From NCBI RefSeq assembly GCF_026213295.1, contig NC_079419.1, positions 27,009,206 through 27,073,205 of the forward strand: a stretch of 64,000 nt of DNA, in the 5' to 3' direction. The position numbers and the translations under genes were made by a program. Shown one piece after another: positions 10,771-21,729 of this stretch. The notes under the pieces were generated by a model. It was not told the origin of the DNA and did not search any database. It was given only the letters and a program-made list of their open reading frames with translations. How positions within the stretch are numbered: position 1 is the stretch's first letter; every line of letters starts with the position of its first letter. This DNA is from Gadus chalcogrammus (lineage: Eukaryota > Chordata > Actinopteri > Gadiformes > Gadidae).

Positions 10771-11139
10771 GCCCCATCTTCCACCGGCTCTGGAACGCGG
10801 AGCCAGGACCCCGACCGCAACCGAGGCGACACCGACAACCAGTTCGTCACGCCTACGGAGCCCGGGCACCACACTCCTCCCCAGCGTAGACATCTGGAGA
10901 GGGAGACGGCACCGGAAGAGACTATCCCACACCACCAGTCACACCAGCCCGCCCACCCGGCGAGACTTATCGCCTGGACCCGCCGGGGACCCCCGACACC
11001 CTGACGGCGTCGGAGCGACCTGCCGGGTTAGGAGAGACGGAGACTTCCCCCCTCACGGAGCTCTCGGACTTCCCCCCAACCGGGAGGGGGTCGGACCGTC
11101 CCGGACAGTTCGCCACCGCCCAACTGCAGGATGACACCC

Positions 11140-12901
11140 TGAAACACGCCTGGAGCCACGTTTTCACCCATGACGGTCGCGCCAGGGACTCGGTGAGTAC
11201 CCTACCATACCCGCACTTCTGCACCAGGTCAGGCCTTTTGTATAGGGTAACCGAGAGGGCGGGAGTAATAGTAGAGCAGTTGGTGGTGCCTCGCCCGTAC
11301 ACCAGTAAAGTCCTCTTCATGGCACACACACGTCCTAGGGGCACACTTAGGCATGGACAAGACTAGGGAACGGATCCTAGACCGGTTCTACTGGCCCAGG
11401 ATAAAGAAGGACGTTACAGAGTACTGCCAGGCGTGCCCGGAGTGCCAGCGGACGGCCCCGAGACCCTCGGTCCGGAGTCCGCTGATACCGATGCCTATCA
11501 TTGAGGTACCCTTTGACCGACTGGTCCTAGACATTGTGGGCCCTCTCCCAAAGACCAGCCGGGGACATCGATACATATTAGTCATGGTTGACTATGCCAC
11601 CCGGTACCCGGAAGCCCTACCCCTCCGCGCCGCAACCGCTAAGGCCGTAGCCCGGGAGCTAATGTTGCTTTTTAGTCGGGTGGGGATAGCACGGGAGATT
11701 TTAACAGACCAAGGGTCATGTTTTATGTCGCGTGTGCTAAAAGAGCTTCACAGTCTCCTGCAGGTGAAGCAGCTGAGGACTTCAGTGTACCACCTCCAGA
11801 CGGACGGGCTGGTGGAAAGGTTCAACAAAACCTTAAAGCACATGCTGAAGAAGGCCATGGAGGTAGACGGGAAGAACTGGGACCAGCTCCTCCTCCATGT
11901 CCTCTTCGCGGTGAGAGAGGTTCCCCAGGCCTCAACAGGGTTCTCCCCCTTTGAACTGCTGTACGGACGGCGGCCAAGGGGACTACTAGACCTGGCTAAA
12001 GAAGCCTGGGAGAGCCGGCCCTCCCCCCATCGTACCCTAGTGGACCATGTCGAGCAGGTACGAGAGAGAATGGCGCAGGTCTGGCCCATAGTACGGGAGC
12101 ATCTGCACCAGGCACAGCAGGCCCAGGCGCGGACCTACAACCGCGGGGCCCAGCTGCGTCTCTTCCAGCCGGGGGAGTGGGTCCTGGTTCTCATCCCTAC
12201 AGCCGAATGCAAGTTCCTGGCCAAGTGGCAGGGACCGTATGAGGTGGTCGACCGCGTGGGGGAGGTGAACTACCGGGTGCGGCAGCCGGGGAGGCGCAAG
12301 CCCACCCAGCTGTATCATGTCAACCTCTTGAAGCAGTGGAAGGCCGGGACAACCCCACTGGTGCCGGTCCCCGTGGTCATCGTCGCCCGGCAAGGTGTAC
12401 CGGAGGTCCCGATGGGCGAGGACCTCAGCCCCACCCAGAAACAAGACCTCACTGACGTGGTGTTGCAGCACCAGGACGTGTCCTCCGAGGTACCCGGGAG
12501 AACAACGGTCGCTCAACAGGACATCCGAACAGAGGCAGGCGTCACGGTACGCGTACCCCCGTACCGGGTCCCAGAGGCCCGTCGGGTCGTCATACGGGAG
12601 GAGGTCAAGAAAATGCTCCAGCTCCGGGTGATCGAGGAGTCACACAGCGCCTGGTCCAGCCCAATCGTCCTGGTCCCGAAGCCAGATGGATCGTTTCGAT
12701 TCTGCAATGACTTTAGGAGGCTGAACGAGGTCTCGGAGTTCGACGCGTACCCAATGCCCCGGGTCGACAAACTCATCGAGCGGCTCGGGCCCGCTCGTTA
12801 CCTCACCACCCTCAACCTTACCAAGGGATATTGGCAGGTCCCCCTCAGCAAGACCGCCCGGGAGAAAACGGCGTTCGCAACCCCCGGGGGTCTATACCAG
12901 T
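11140..12901 (+). pseudogene. Integrase followed by reverse transcriptase N-half (Gmr1-like pol)
   Basis: The long frame from 11,353 is open for 519 codons to the H insertion. Integrase comes first: zinc-binding HX4H (around 11,325-11,345, after a frameshift in a CA run) with CX2C at residues 25 and 28, catalytic D60, D119 and E155 (D-35-E spacing), then a GPY/F-type domain near KWQGPYEVV. RT follows: fingers region with LVPKPDGSFRFC, then motif A reading TTLNLTKGYWQ, where the catalytic Asp is Asn (codon 12,814-12,816). The RT frame is cut at the 8-bp target site of hAT H. Integrase upstream of RT is opposite to typical Gypsy and fits Gmr1. The Asn change alone should abolish polymerase activity. 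Confidence 0.85.
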
Positions 12902-13363
12902 TAGGGCTTTGACTTCGAACTTCGTGATTCGAATATAATTCGAATATCAAAAAAAAAAATCAAAATTCAAACGAATATTAGGCAGCCCTTAATATTCGAA
13001 CCTGTTATGGGCAGGCCAAGAGGGAGAGACGTCGGAGAACCCATGCAGTCTATTCATAATATTGTAATGACCACGGAAGAGGCAGTGAATGAAGTATTGA
13101 TTAGACAGCGATTTATTAGAAACATAATAAACCGTTGGAACACGCAAGACCGGTAACCATAGCAACACCTGTAAACAAACCTCGCAAAGCCCAATCCAGG
13201 GCTGAATCCGAATACTCATACTTATAGTATGCATTTTGTAGTACGCCACAAATATAGCGCGTCCGAATGCTCAGTGTGCATTGTGTAGTACGGAAAACGT
13301 TTCCGAATGCGTACTACCGCCACAGTATACAACGGTAGGTCACTACGTTACCAGACTACGATT

Positions 13364-13428
13364 CAGCCATCTCTTCGTCGTTCGTTACCAGACTACGAGT
13401 CTGGTAACAAACGAAGAAGAGATGGCTG
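13364..13428. repeat. Hairpin, 31-bp arms
   Basis: CAGCCATCTCTTCGTCG... folds onto ...GAAGAAGAGATGGCTG around an ACG loop, with two mismatches. Confidence 0.7.
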
Positions 13429-13519
13429 ACCCGACACTACCAACAGCGGCTTAGAAAGACGTCATAGAAAGCGGCGAAAAAAAGAGACATTAAAAAGAGT
13501 AAAAAAGTAAAGTAAGTAA

Positions 13520-14894
13520 TTAAAGATCCCATGCCATTCTATTTTATGGATGCTTTAATATAGGTATTAGTGGGCCACAAACACAGTATTCAAAGACGTC
13601 CCCGAAATTCAGCCGTGGTGCAGAGTTAGAGTCACTCCGAAACAGTCGCACATTGAGCTTCCCCCAAACGCGCTGTTTCGGTGGGCGTGTCAAGGCAGGT
13701 CAAGGAGGGGGGTGGGGGTGTGGCCCTGAGCAGCTTTTAGCCACAGTACCATGCGCTCTGTATACGGTGGGCGTGTCAAGGTAGGTCAAGGAGGGGGGTG
13801 GGGGTGTGGCCCTGAGCAGCTTGTAGCCACTGACAGTACCATGCGCTCTGTTTACGGTGGATGTATCGCAATGGCTCTTAGAAACCCATATTATACATAG
13901 ATATCTATATCATATAATATATAATATATATTATCACCTGGCCCTGAGCAGCTTGTAGCCACGGTACCATGCGCTCTGTTTACGGTGGATGCATCGCAAT
14001 GGCTCTTAGAAACCCATATTATGCATAGATATCTATATCATATAATATATAATATATATTATCACGGCCAAAAGCTGTGTGAGCCTCCAGACGATAGGTT
14101 ATTATGAATCTCAAACGACCGCGTCTACTTCAGATTGATGTGGAAGTGGAAGAACCAGAGACGTCGGAGAACCCGACGAAGTCCTTTGTGATTCATTATA
14201 TCGTCTGGACGCGCACACAGCTTTTGGCCGTGATAATATGTATTATTTGATATAGATATCTATGTATTATATGATATTATTTAGATATAGAGCTCCAGGA
14301 CTGTAACGCAAGTGTTGTACACTTCCTTGTTATTTGGATAACCGTTCTGCTGTTGGTGTGATGGCGCATAACACGTCGGACTCTCGTCTCTGGTATTTCT
14401 ACAACGAGACTCGTAGTGGGGGTTATCTCAGCCATGGTTGAGAATGAATTGGGGGAAAGGAACTTTGGCTTGCCTCGCGGCGGTGGTGCCTCGCGGCAAC
14501 CGGCGGCAGGCAGCATGTCACAGTTCATGTAGTTCGATGTCGTTCTGCCATTGCATTCAAAATTCTGTAACTAGCCTGTTACTACGAACTAAGCAACTAC
14601 CGTACACGTATTAGCATTTAGCACTAGCTCAATCACGACTCCTTCAGAATTCTTGTGGGTGGTTACGAACCAACCAAGTGGGCAGGGCCATGAATAATAA
14701 TTTGACAACGCTACGTCACAGTGTCACCTTATCCAGATTGGCTCATTTCTTCTGCCTTATCCTTTCATTGCCTATTGCATTCAGCAGACAAACTGCATAG
14801 ATTTCAAACTTACCACAGCTCACAAACTTATTCAGACCTATGTTATTTAACAAACAATAGGAAAAATGTGATTTTAATGGCATGGGCTCTTTAA
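13520..14894. mobile_element. TTAA-ended element, 'AAAGGTCCCATG' family, copy 1
   Basis: It begins TTAAAGATCCCATGCCATT and ends ATGGCATGGGCTCTTTAA. Internally it holds direct repeats of about 87 bp around GGTGGGCGTGTCAAGG (13,679; 13,766) and AT-rich foldback arms (13,890-14,050 against 14,200-14,290). It is related over much of its length to 49,924-51,460. No transposase frame. Confidence 0.55.
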
Positions 14895-15302
14895 GTAAAA
14901 AGAGACATTTTTAATTTAATAGCAACGATGACAAGACGGAAAACAGGTAACTTATCAAGGTAATTTTGCCGGCATCTGAGGGGAGACAAGTCATCTCCAA
15001 ACATCCGGTGGAGTTACGGCGGTGTTTGGAAGAGTTCAGAGGCATTCTACGCATAGCTGTAGACCGTTCTAGGCGTTCTACGCATAGCTGTAGACCGTAC
15101 TACACTGTCAAGTGTAGTACGGTCAAGTAGTAGACACTGAAAATAAATAGTGTGTACTAAGTATTCAGATTCAGCCCAGGTATTACTGAAGGCATTTAAT
15201 GGTCAAAATATTTTTAATAAATATTCGAATATATTCGAATATTAATAAACAAACGAACTTCGAATATGATTTTTGGCCAAAAGTCAAAGCCCTAATACCA
15301 GT

Positions 15303-16250
15303 ACACGGTGCTCCCCTTCGGGGTACATGGAGCTCCGGCCACGTTCCAGCGCATGATGGACCGTCTCCTGCGATCACACCAGGCCTACGCCGCCGCCTAC
15401 ATTGATGACATCATCATCCATAGCGCCAGCTGGGACGTCCACCTGAGACACCTAAGAGCGGTCCTGGGGGAGCTGAGGAGGGCGGGTCTCACCGCCAACC
15501 CCGCCAAGTGCCGTCTGGGCCTGGAGGAGGCCTCATACCTGGGCTACAGAGTCGGACGCGGGAACGTCCGACCCCAGGAGGCCAAGGTGAAGACCATCCT
15601 GGATTGGCCCCGCCCCACCTCCAAGAAGCAGGTCAAGTCCTTCCTCGGTCTGGTAGGGTACTATCAAAGGTTCATTCCCAGTTTCCCCACCCTGGTAAGC
15701 CCCCTACATGACCTGACCCGGAAGGCCCTGCCGGACCGCGTTACCTGGTCGGAGGCAGCAGAAGGAGCATTCAGTCTCCTCAAACGGGCCCTATGGTCCA
15801 AGCCAGTACTACTAACGCCTGATTTTACTCTGCCCCTTATAGTCCACTCCGACGCCTCAGAGGTGGGCCTCGGAGCGGTCCTCTCGCAGGTCCGGGACGC
15901 GGAGGAGCACCCGGTGACTTACATTAGTAGGAAACTCCTCCCGAATGAAAGGAACTACTCCACCGTGGAGAAGGAGGCCCTGGCCATCAAGTGGGCCGTA
16001 GACAAGCTGCGGTACTACCTCCTGGGCCGGGAGTTCACCCTGGTGACGGACCATGCCCCGCTTAAGTGGATGGCCACCGCCAAGGATACAAACGCCAGGG
16101 TGACAAGGTGGTTCCTGGCCCTACAGGACTACCGCTTCAAAGTGGACCACCGACCAGGGCGGGAGCACGCCAATGCTGATGCCCTGTCCCGTCGGGACGC
16201 ATGCCTCTGGGCAGTCAGAGGCGCCCCGGGGCTACATCTAAGGGGGGTGG
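15303..16250 (+). pseudogene. Reverse transcriptase C-half and RNase H (Gmr1-like pol)
   Basis: The pol frame resumes directly after the target duplication of H, so the two pieces are one gene split by the transposon. It carries LPFGVHGAPATFQRMMD, the YIDDI catalytic box, the RT thumb/connection (SFLGLVGYYQRFI), and RNase H with HSDASEVGLGAVL, a Glu in YSTVEKEALAIKW and VTDHAPLKW. The frame runs to the LTR without internal stops and ends just inside it. Together the domain order is IN-RT-RH. This half looks intact in sequence although the element as a whole is dead. Confidence 0.85.
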
Positions 16251-16252
16251 AG
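16238..16252 (+). promoter_or_regulatory. Polypurine tract of the Gmr1-like element
   Basis: A purine run AAGGGGGGTGGAG lies directly against the 3' LTR start TGTGG. It is the plus-strand primer site for reverse transcription. Confidence 0.7.
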
Positions 16253-16762
16253 TGTGGCAACCCGGCCCCGACACGGCGGGCCTGGAAGCCCAGAGGGCAG
16301 GTAATACGAGCTGTCTACCACCCTTTTCCCCCAGAGGGCGCCAAGGGTCGCATTGGCAAGGTCCCACTCAACGCCAATGGGAGACACCTGTGTACCAGGC
16401 CAATCAGACCCAGGTGAGGGCTATAAAAGAGAAGCTGAGATGTAGTCTAAAACACGGGAGGTATGGGACCCATGCAGGAGCGGAGAGCGGAGCGAGATTC
16501 CCTACCCGCACGGACCTTTGCCCCAGGACCCGGTCTAGAGAAGACCACAGGAGACCACGGAAGGACCTCCTCTCCTGGATACCGGGACAGCGCGTGAGAC
16601 ACGACCACAGCGTCCCCAGTGGCTCATTGAGCCCAGACTCTTTATTTGTATCGTTTGCATTGACGGGTGATTTCCCTTTTTTACGTTCTTTGGAATTAAT
16701 AAACGTGCCTTGTTGGCAGTTTGAGCAGCAGAGACTCTTGTTCCTTGAGCCGGGTTACCCCA
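16253..16762 (+). repeat. 3' LTR of the Gmr1-like element
   Basis: 510 bp. It matches the 5' LTR except for about 31 extra bases (GTATCGTTTGCATTGACGGG and following) and scattered substitutions; the last bases read CCCCA instead of CCACA. Confidence 0.85.
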
Positions 16763-16944
16763 GTGTATATGCAAACTCGAGTTTGCCTGTCCACCAACCG
16801 AGTTCATTTGTAACGAAGAGTACTCGAGTAATCGATTCCTCACGCCCATCCCTAGTACACGCCCATTCCTTGGTGCATGTTTGAGCTTCCGTTCCAGCAC
16901 CGCGGTAAGGAAAGACGAAAGGAGCGTTTTGCGACAGAATAAAG

Positions 16945-17804
16945 ATGAGTGAAACAACGGAGGGTGAAGTAGTTGATAAAAAAGGATACAAGACGTCCAT
17001 TATTTGGAAGTGGTTTGGCTTCCTCAAAACGGATGAAGCACAGGAAAAGACCGTTTGTAAACTATGCCGTCGGTCGGTGCCAGCACGATTGGGAAACACA
17101 ACCAATTTATTTCAGCATCTGAAAACGTACCATCCAAGCGACTACACCGAAAGCATGAAAATGCGCGCAACAACAAGTTTTCCCCGCCGTCCCACCGCAG
17201 CTGTCAGCAGCACGAGCGGGGCTGTTCCAAAACAGCAGTCTATCGTGTCATCTTTTGCGTCAGTTGCACCGTATGATAAACAATCAAAAAGAAGCAAAGA
17301 TAAAACAAACGCAGTTTCTTATTGTATAGCAAAAGACATGATGCCCATGAGCACAGTGGAAAAAGACGGGTTCAAAAAGTTGATTAATGTGCTGGACCAA
17401 AGGTATAATCTTCCTGGCAGAAAATATTTTTCGTAAACTGCACTGCCTCGTCTGTATGAAGAGTGCCAGGGAAATCTGGAAATCCAGCTTGGGTGTGTGA
17501 AATACTTCGCCACAACCACGGATCTATGGTCCAGTCGTACATCTGAGCCATACATGAGCCTCACCATCCATTTTGTCGACGAGCAGTGGGCTCTTCAAAG
17601 CAGGTGCTTACAGACGGCATATTTTCCAGAGGACCACACTGCCGAAATAATCAGCCATGGCCTGGAAGAGGCACTCGCATCATGGGGGCTTAGCGAAGAC
17701 CGACAAATGTGCATCACAACTGACAACGGGGCGAACCTTGTCTATTTCACTTAAACATTGGACTCGCCTGCAGTGTTTCGGTCATCGGCTTCATCTTGCC
17801 ATTG
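16945..17804 (+). pseudogene. hAT transposase exon 1, ZBED-type (element Y)
   Basis: The ATG at 16,945 opens a ZBED1/ZBED4-like hAT transposase. A BED zinc finger has C38, C41, H58 and H63. A linker rich in Ser/Lys follows, then the start of the RNase-H-like catalytic core, with TTDLWSS (first acidic residue) and ITTDNGANL (second). Two lesions are seen: an in-frame TAA at 17,434-17,436 (after GRKYFS), with the same frame continuing, and a frameshift near 17,745, after which LQCFGHRLHLAIG is read. The exon ends at a good donor, ATTG|GTAAGT (17,804/17,805). Transposases of this type cut and paste hAT DNA in the nucleus; this copy cannot be translated through. Confidence 0.8.
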
Positions 17805-18272
17805 GTAAGTAAAAAAAACACTTGAATAAAGTGCCTAAATGTAAGCTACTTAACGTTTTTGTGAGGGGATAAATAATAGGCCTATATTTCTTCTCCCCCC
17901 ACCCAAATTATATTATTTGTCTCATCAGATCAATTTGATTAAAGTTGAAAATCAAAAAAGTTTTCCGTTTATCAAAGTAATATTTTTCAGATTCTTAATG
18001 TCATTGCAATATTATAACTTATTATCACACAACCCGGTATCACGCGATTTCGTGCTCATGCGCACAAACGTTAATCTGTGCGCATCGCGTCCCAGATCAC
18101 GATTGTCCGACTTTTTTAGTGCTGCACAGAACGAAATGTAAACCAATGCATTCTGAATGGGAGCGTTCTCCGACAATTAACGTCGTTTGAGGAGGTCTGC
18201 TTACAAATCAGAAATGTTGACATATATATAACTAGATAATAATATATACAGATATATAACTAGAGGGTGCAC

Positions 18273-20315
18273 TAGGGATGGGCCGATAGTCGATTCTATC
18301 GACTATCGACGATAGATGGATTCCATCGTCGATCGTCTCAAGTAGCCGATAAAAAGGCGATAATTATATTTTAATAATTATTATTATTATTATTTTTATT
18401 ATTTTTTTTTTAAAAGCGCAGTGGTAGCTATTTTTTCAACTTAAAAAGCACCGCAAATTGTGATTGAAATGAACTGGCTCCGGTGGAAAATATACTATGT
18501 AGCGCTGACCTGCCGTATTCACTCACTGCTGCGAGAGGAGAGGGGAGGGGCTCGAAACCTACCGGTCTGCTCGCACGGCGAAATGACATCACACCCCGCT
18601 GCACCATTTCCGGGTCACAGCTGTGGTACATGAGCTTTGTTCGAAATCGTTCCCTATTCACTCACTCACTATTCCCTATAGTGTTCATGATATAGTGCAC
18701 TACATAGGGAACGAACAAACGAGAATTCGGACACTACGCTGAACATTTCTAAACGTAATTTGCGTCAGTAAATGCGCATGGGTATTTGTGTGACGCAGAC
18801 AGATGCGCCCAGATTGTGTAAACAAACCGGGCACTCTAGACTGGAAAGCTGGAGGTTGTATTGATGTTGAATGTTACATTTCCTTGAACAAGGTTTTTCT
18901 TATTCATTTTCTTGTTAAATCCCAAATAAATTGTTGATATTTCTAAACGAAAGCCGGAGACTCCATCATTAAATGTTGTCGTTTTCGCCGCTTGCGGTTA
19001 TTGAGCTTCTTCTTCTCCTCCGGAAAAACATGACTGCATTGCATTGTGGTATATGGGAGTAACACGCATAGCCGCGGGAACGTATTCTCAGCAGGGGGTG
19101 CTGGAAAAAAAAAAAACTCAGCCTGCACTAGACTCGCAACTCGCTACATTGATAAAAAAAGATGGATAGCAGCGCAGCTCAATTACACCAGTGCATGCTC
19201 GCACAGTCCAAAAATCGATCGTTGTGTTCACACCATGGTTCACATCCAGCTGCTCACAGAACAAGTTTAGCGCACCACCTCTCCCCTCACACTTTTTCAT
19301 ATAACTTTTTTTCAGCACTAGGTCATATGAGCATCAAATAAATGCTGCGTCTCAAAATGCCTTGGACAGCAGCGAGGATGACTCGCTTTGCCACGTGCCG
19401 AAACATTGCGGAGGGACCACAGCCAGAGCGAACACAGCGGGGCAGAGGAGTGTCAGGAATAGTCTTTGGTGTACACATCAGTACGGCCTATTTGCACTAC
19501 TGTTTAGTGGCAATGCAGTGTTTTATTCTATGCCTTTTTATTTTCGTATATTATTTCAATGAATACAATTTATTTATTTATAAAAACAAGATCTGGTCTT
19601 CAAATCTTTTTTCCAAATATAGGTCGTCTTACAATGGGGTTTGTGTTTATATTCGGACCAATACGGTACAGCGGGCGCTCACATGACTTTAAGCATTTCC
19701 TGGTGCATAATGTGACGCTTCAGAACCTAAAACCCCGTTTCTCCCCGTTGACACGACAACACATAACCAGCGTTTTCAGAAATCTCCACTTTGGCCGGAG
19801 TTTTTAGAAATGATCGTTTTCTGTGATAAGACAGGGCCTCAGACAGGGGGTGCTGCAGCACCCCTACTTCCCGCGGTACTAACACGTAGGGAACATCATA
19901 TGTACACTCACATTTTGGGTATTTTAAGTGCATATAGGGCATGAAATTAACCAGTGAGAATTCGAACAACACTACAAAATAGCGAGCACCCTATATAGTG
20001 CACTATATCCGTGATAGGGAACGATTTCGAACACAGCTACGAGCTGTGTGTCATCATGACAGCGCCGCAGGCGCCGACGCATCGAAACTTAAATCAGCGG
20101 AGGCTCACGCTGGTCCAAGGGGAAGACCATCGTATTCGTTTTTAAGAAAAAAATCGTAAAATAAAAACTCGATTTTTTTCAAAGTGATAAATTATTATAA
20201 ATAATTAATATTATATAAGTATTATAAAGATGCCCCCCCCTATAGTATCGACTATCGGCGATTGCTAGGGGGCGCTATCGGACGATGGAAGCTTGTAGAC
20301 GATTGCCCAACCCTA
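18273..20315. mobile_element. hAT element M inside N
   Basis: The termini are TAGGGATGGGCCGATAG and GACGATTGCCCAACCCTA, with an exact 8-bp duplication GGGTGCAC (18,265-18,272; 20,316-20,323). The subterminal CGATAGTCGA / TATCGACTATCG motifs are mirrored. Non-coding. Confidence 0.8.
18640..20031. mobile_element. Inverted-repeat element L inside M
   Basis: The ends TTCGAAATCGTTCCCTA (left) and TAGGGAACGATTTCGAA (right) are inverted repeats, followed by mirrored ATAGTGCACTA motifs. The interior (18,900-19,980) has short frames without similarity. No target duplication is evident, so the superfamily is not assigned (a Harbinger-type MITE is possible). Confidence 0.5.
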
Positions 20316-20536
20316 GGGTGCACTGTATCCGCGCTCACCCCTTCTGAAGCTTCTCTCTCTCTCGCTCGCTCTCTCTCTTTGTCCCTCCCTTTCTCTCTCT
20401 CGTTTCGTTGTGTGGAGCACGTAAATTGTCGGAGAACGCTCCCATTCAGAATGCATTGGTTTACATTTCGTTCTGTGTAGCACTAAAAAAGTCGGACAAT
20501 CGTAATCTGGGACACGATTCAATAGATTAATAACGT

Positions 20537-20758
20537 TTGTGCTAGGGATGGGCGTGAGAAATCGATTACTCGAGTACTCCTCGTTACAAATGAACTCGGT
20601 TGGTGGACAGGCAAACTCGAGTTTGCATATACACACACAAAGTTTTCTGAAGCAAATGTATCAATTTTCTGTCAGCGCCACTAACGCATGACGTGGGCAC
20701 AAAGCAAATGAAATGTATCCATTTCTGTGTGGCGCGTTCCGTGCCGTGTGCAGGCACG
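20537..20758 (+). mobile_element. 5' fragment of an X-family hAT element
   Basis: GCTAGGGATGGGCGTGAG and the next about 220 bases match, in opposite orientation, the 5' end of X (16,854-16,763 joined to 9113-8978). It stops abruptly at GTGCAGGCACG. It shows the X sequence uninterrupted where the Gmr1-like element inserted in the other copy. Confidence 0.7.
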
Positions 20759-20792
20759 CCAATCTGTGCCTGTGTTTCTTCTTCATTTTCAG

Positions 20793-21729
20793 AGAGAAGT
20801 GTGAGAGACCCGCAAATCCAAAGAGCCATGGGGGTGTGCAAAAAGGTGGTCAGTGCTTTTCCTTTCTCATGGAAAAAAAAGAGAGAACTAGCAGCTCCTC
20901 TAGAGGAGCTCAAACTACCCCATCACAAGTTGATCACAGAGTCACCCACAAGGTGGGGGTCCCGTCATGCTATGATAGCAAGGGTGCTGGAGCAGGAGAA
21001 GGTTATTGCAAAGGTTCTCTCGGCTGATAAAAAAACAAGGCACTTAATCCTTTCATGGGCAGACATTGATGTCCTAGAGTCTGTCCACAAGGCCCTGAAT
21101 CCGCTTGTGGAGTTCACTGATGCCCTCTCGGGTGAAGCATATGAATGTCTCTTACCTGAAACCTGTGCTGCAGCTCTTCAACAAGGAGGTCTTGAAGCCA
21201 GAAGCTGATGACGCAGAGCTCACCAAGACCATCAAGGCTACTGTCCTCAACTACCTTAATGAAAAATATGATGATGCTGCTACTGATGACCTCCTGAACA
21301 TGGCATCCCTAACTGATCCTCGGTTCAAGACCCACTACATCGAAGATGACAAGCTTGAGGCTGTAAAACCCAGAGCTGTGGCTCAGATGCTGGATGAATT
21401 TCAGACCACATCACAAGCTACTACTCATGCATCCAGTTCTACAACAGCTGTAGGTAGGGGAGATGCTCATGCTGCAGCTACACCAGCCAAAGTACATAAA
21501 AAGACACTGGGCAGCTTTTTTAAGAAGTCCCACTCTGTTGCTACCTCTGGTCTTACAGACGAGCAGGCTATTGAGGCTGAACTGAACAGCTACCTGCTGG
21601 CACCTGATGCAGACAGTGAGACCGATCCACTGGCATGGTGGCAAAACCACTCAACAACTTATCCCAGAGTGAGCATCCTCGCAAAACACTATCTGTGTAT
21701 TCCTGTGACCAGCTCACCCTCAGAGCGTG
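20793..21729 (+). pseudogene. hAT transposase exon 2, first part (element Y)
   Basis: Exon 2 continues the catalytic core of the Y transposase (CKKVVSAFPFSWKKKREL; ITESPTRWGSRHAMI; the helical insertion with KALNPLVEFTDALSGEAY). A one-base frameshift at about 21,140 moves the reading to the next frame (VSYLKPVLQLF, then LTDPRFKTHY). It ends in the C-terminal dimerisation domain at DPLAWWQNHSTTYPRVSILA and PVTSSPSERV. There the Gypsy LTR interrupts the codon series; the missing end lies 9.5 kb away at 31,241. Spliced hAT transposases of this layout are usually about 650-700 residues. Confidence 0.8.

Larger units (their letters stand above)
13201..15175. mobile_element. Element G inside H
   Basis: The ends GCTGAATCCGAATACT and (reverse complement) GCTGAATCTGAATACT are inverted repeats. 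CCAGG flanks both sides (13,196-13,200; 15,176-15,180), a likely 5-bp duplication, although CCAGG could also belong to the termini. It is non-coding and contains a hairpin and a TTAA-ended element. The superfamily is not assigned. Confidence 0.5.
12902..15294. mobile_element. hAT element H, non-autonomous, inserted in RT
   Basis: The perfect 14-bp termini are TAGGGCTTTGACTT and AAGTCAAAGCCCTA, and the flanking duplication ATACCAGT (12,894-12,901; 15,295-15,302) is exact. The subterminal regions are rich in TTCGAATAT motifs. H has no transposase and holds element G (13,201-15,175). Confidence 0.85.
9114..16762 (+). mobile_element. Gmr1-like Gypsy LTR retrotransposon (degenerate)
   Basis: LTRs at both ends start TGTGG and end CCACA or CCCCA. 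The flanks share GTGT (left 9110-9113, right 16,763-16,766), which also restores the X sequence seen at about 20,626-20,640. Internal order on the plus strand is gag, CCHC knuckle, protease, integrase, reverse transcriptase, RNase H. Integrase before RT is the defining feature of the Gmr1 clade within Ty3/Gypsy. The copy is inactive: an in-frame stop in gag, frameshifts around protease and at the start of integrase, an Asp-to-Asn change in RT motif A, and a 2.4-kb hAT insertion in RT. Confidence 0.85.
8329..16854 (-). mobile_element. hAT element X, deletion derivative, holding a Gmr1-like element
   Basis: X starts TAGGGATGG and ends CCATCCCTA. It is flanked by a perfect 8-bp target duplication GTACACGC (8321-8328 and 16,855-16,862), which places it in the 5' leader of Y. 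Without the 7.65-kb retroelement X is under 0.9 kb: a minus-strand 5' end (16,854-16,763, 9113-8958), a BED-finger fragment, and a 3' end. It therefore cannot mobilise itself. Confidence 0.8.
18031..20536. mobile_element. Foldback-type element N (related to S)
   Basis: The left end reads AACCCGGTATCACGCGATTT. Arms at 18,085-18,184 and 20,412-20,520 are inverted copies that include ACGAAATGTAAACCAATGCA and GAGCGTTCTCCGACAATT. The left end resembles the terminus of S (AACCCGGTCTCACG), and both elements share the ACGAAATGTAAACC motif, so N and S appear to be one family. The outermost right end is missing, replaced by an X fragment at 20,537. Confidence 0.55.
17805..20792 (+). other. Transposase intron of Y, swollen by insertions
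   Basis: The donor GTAAGT is at 17,805 and the acceptor TTCATTTTCAG ends at 20,792. Reading across the junction keeps the transposase frame. The original intron seems short (17,805-18,030 and 20,759-20,792); the rest is N, M, L and a fragment of X. Confidence 0.65.
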
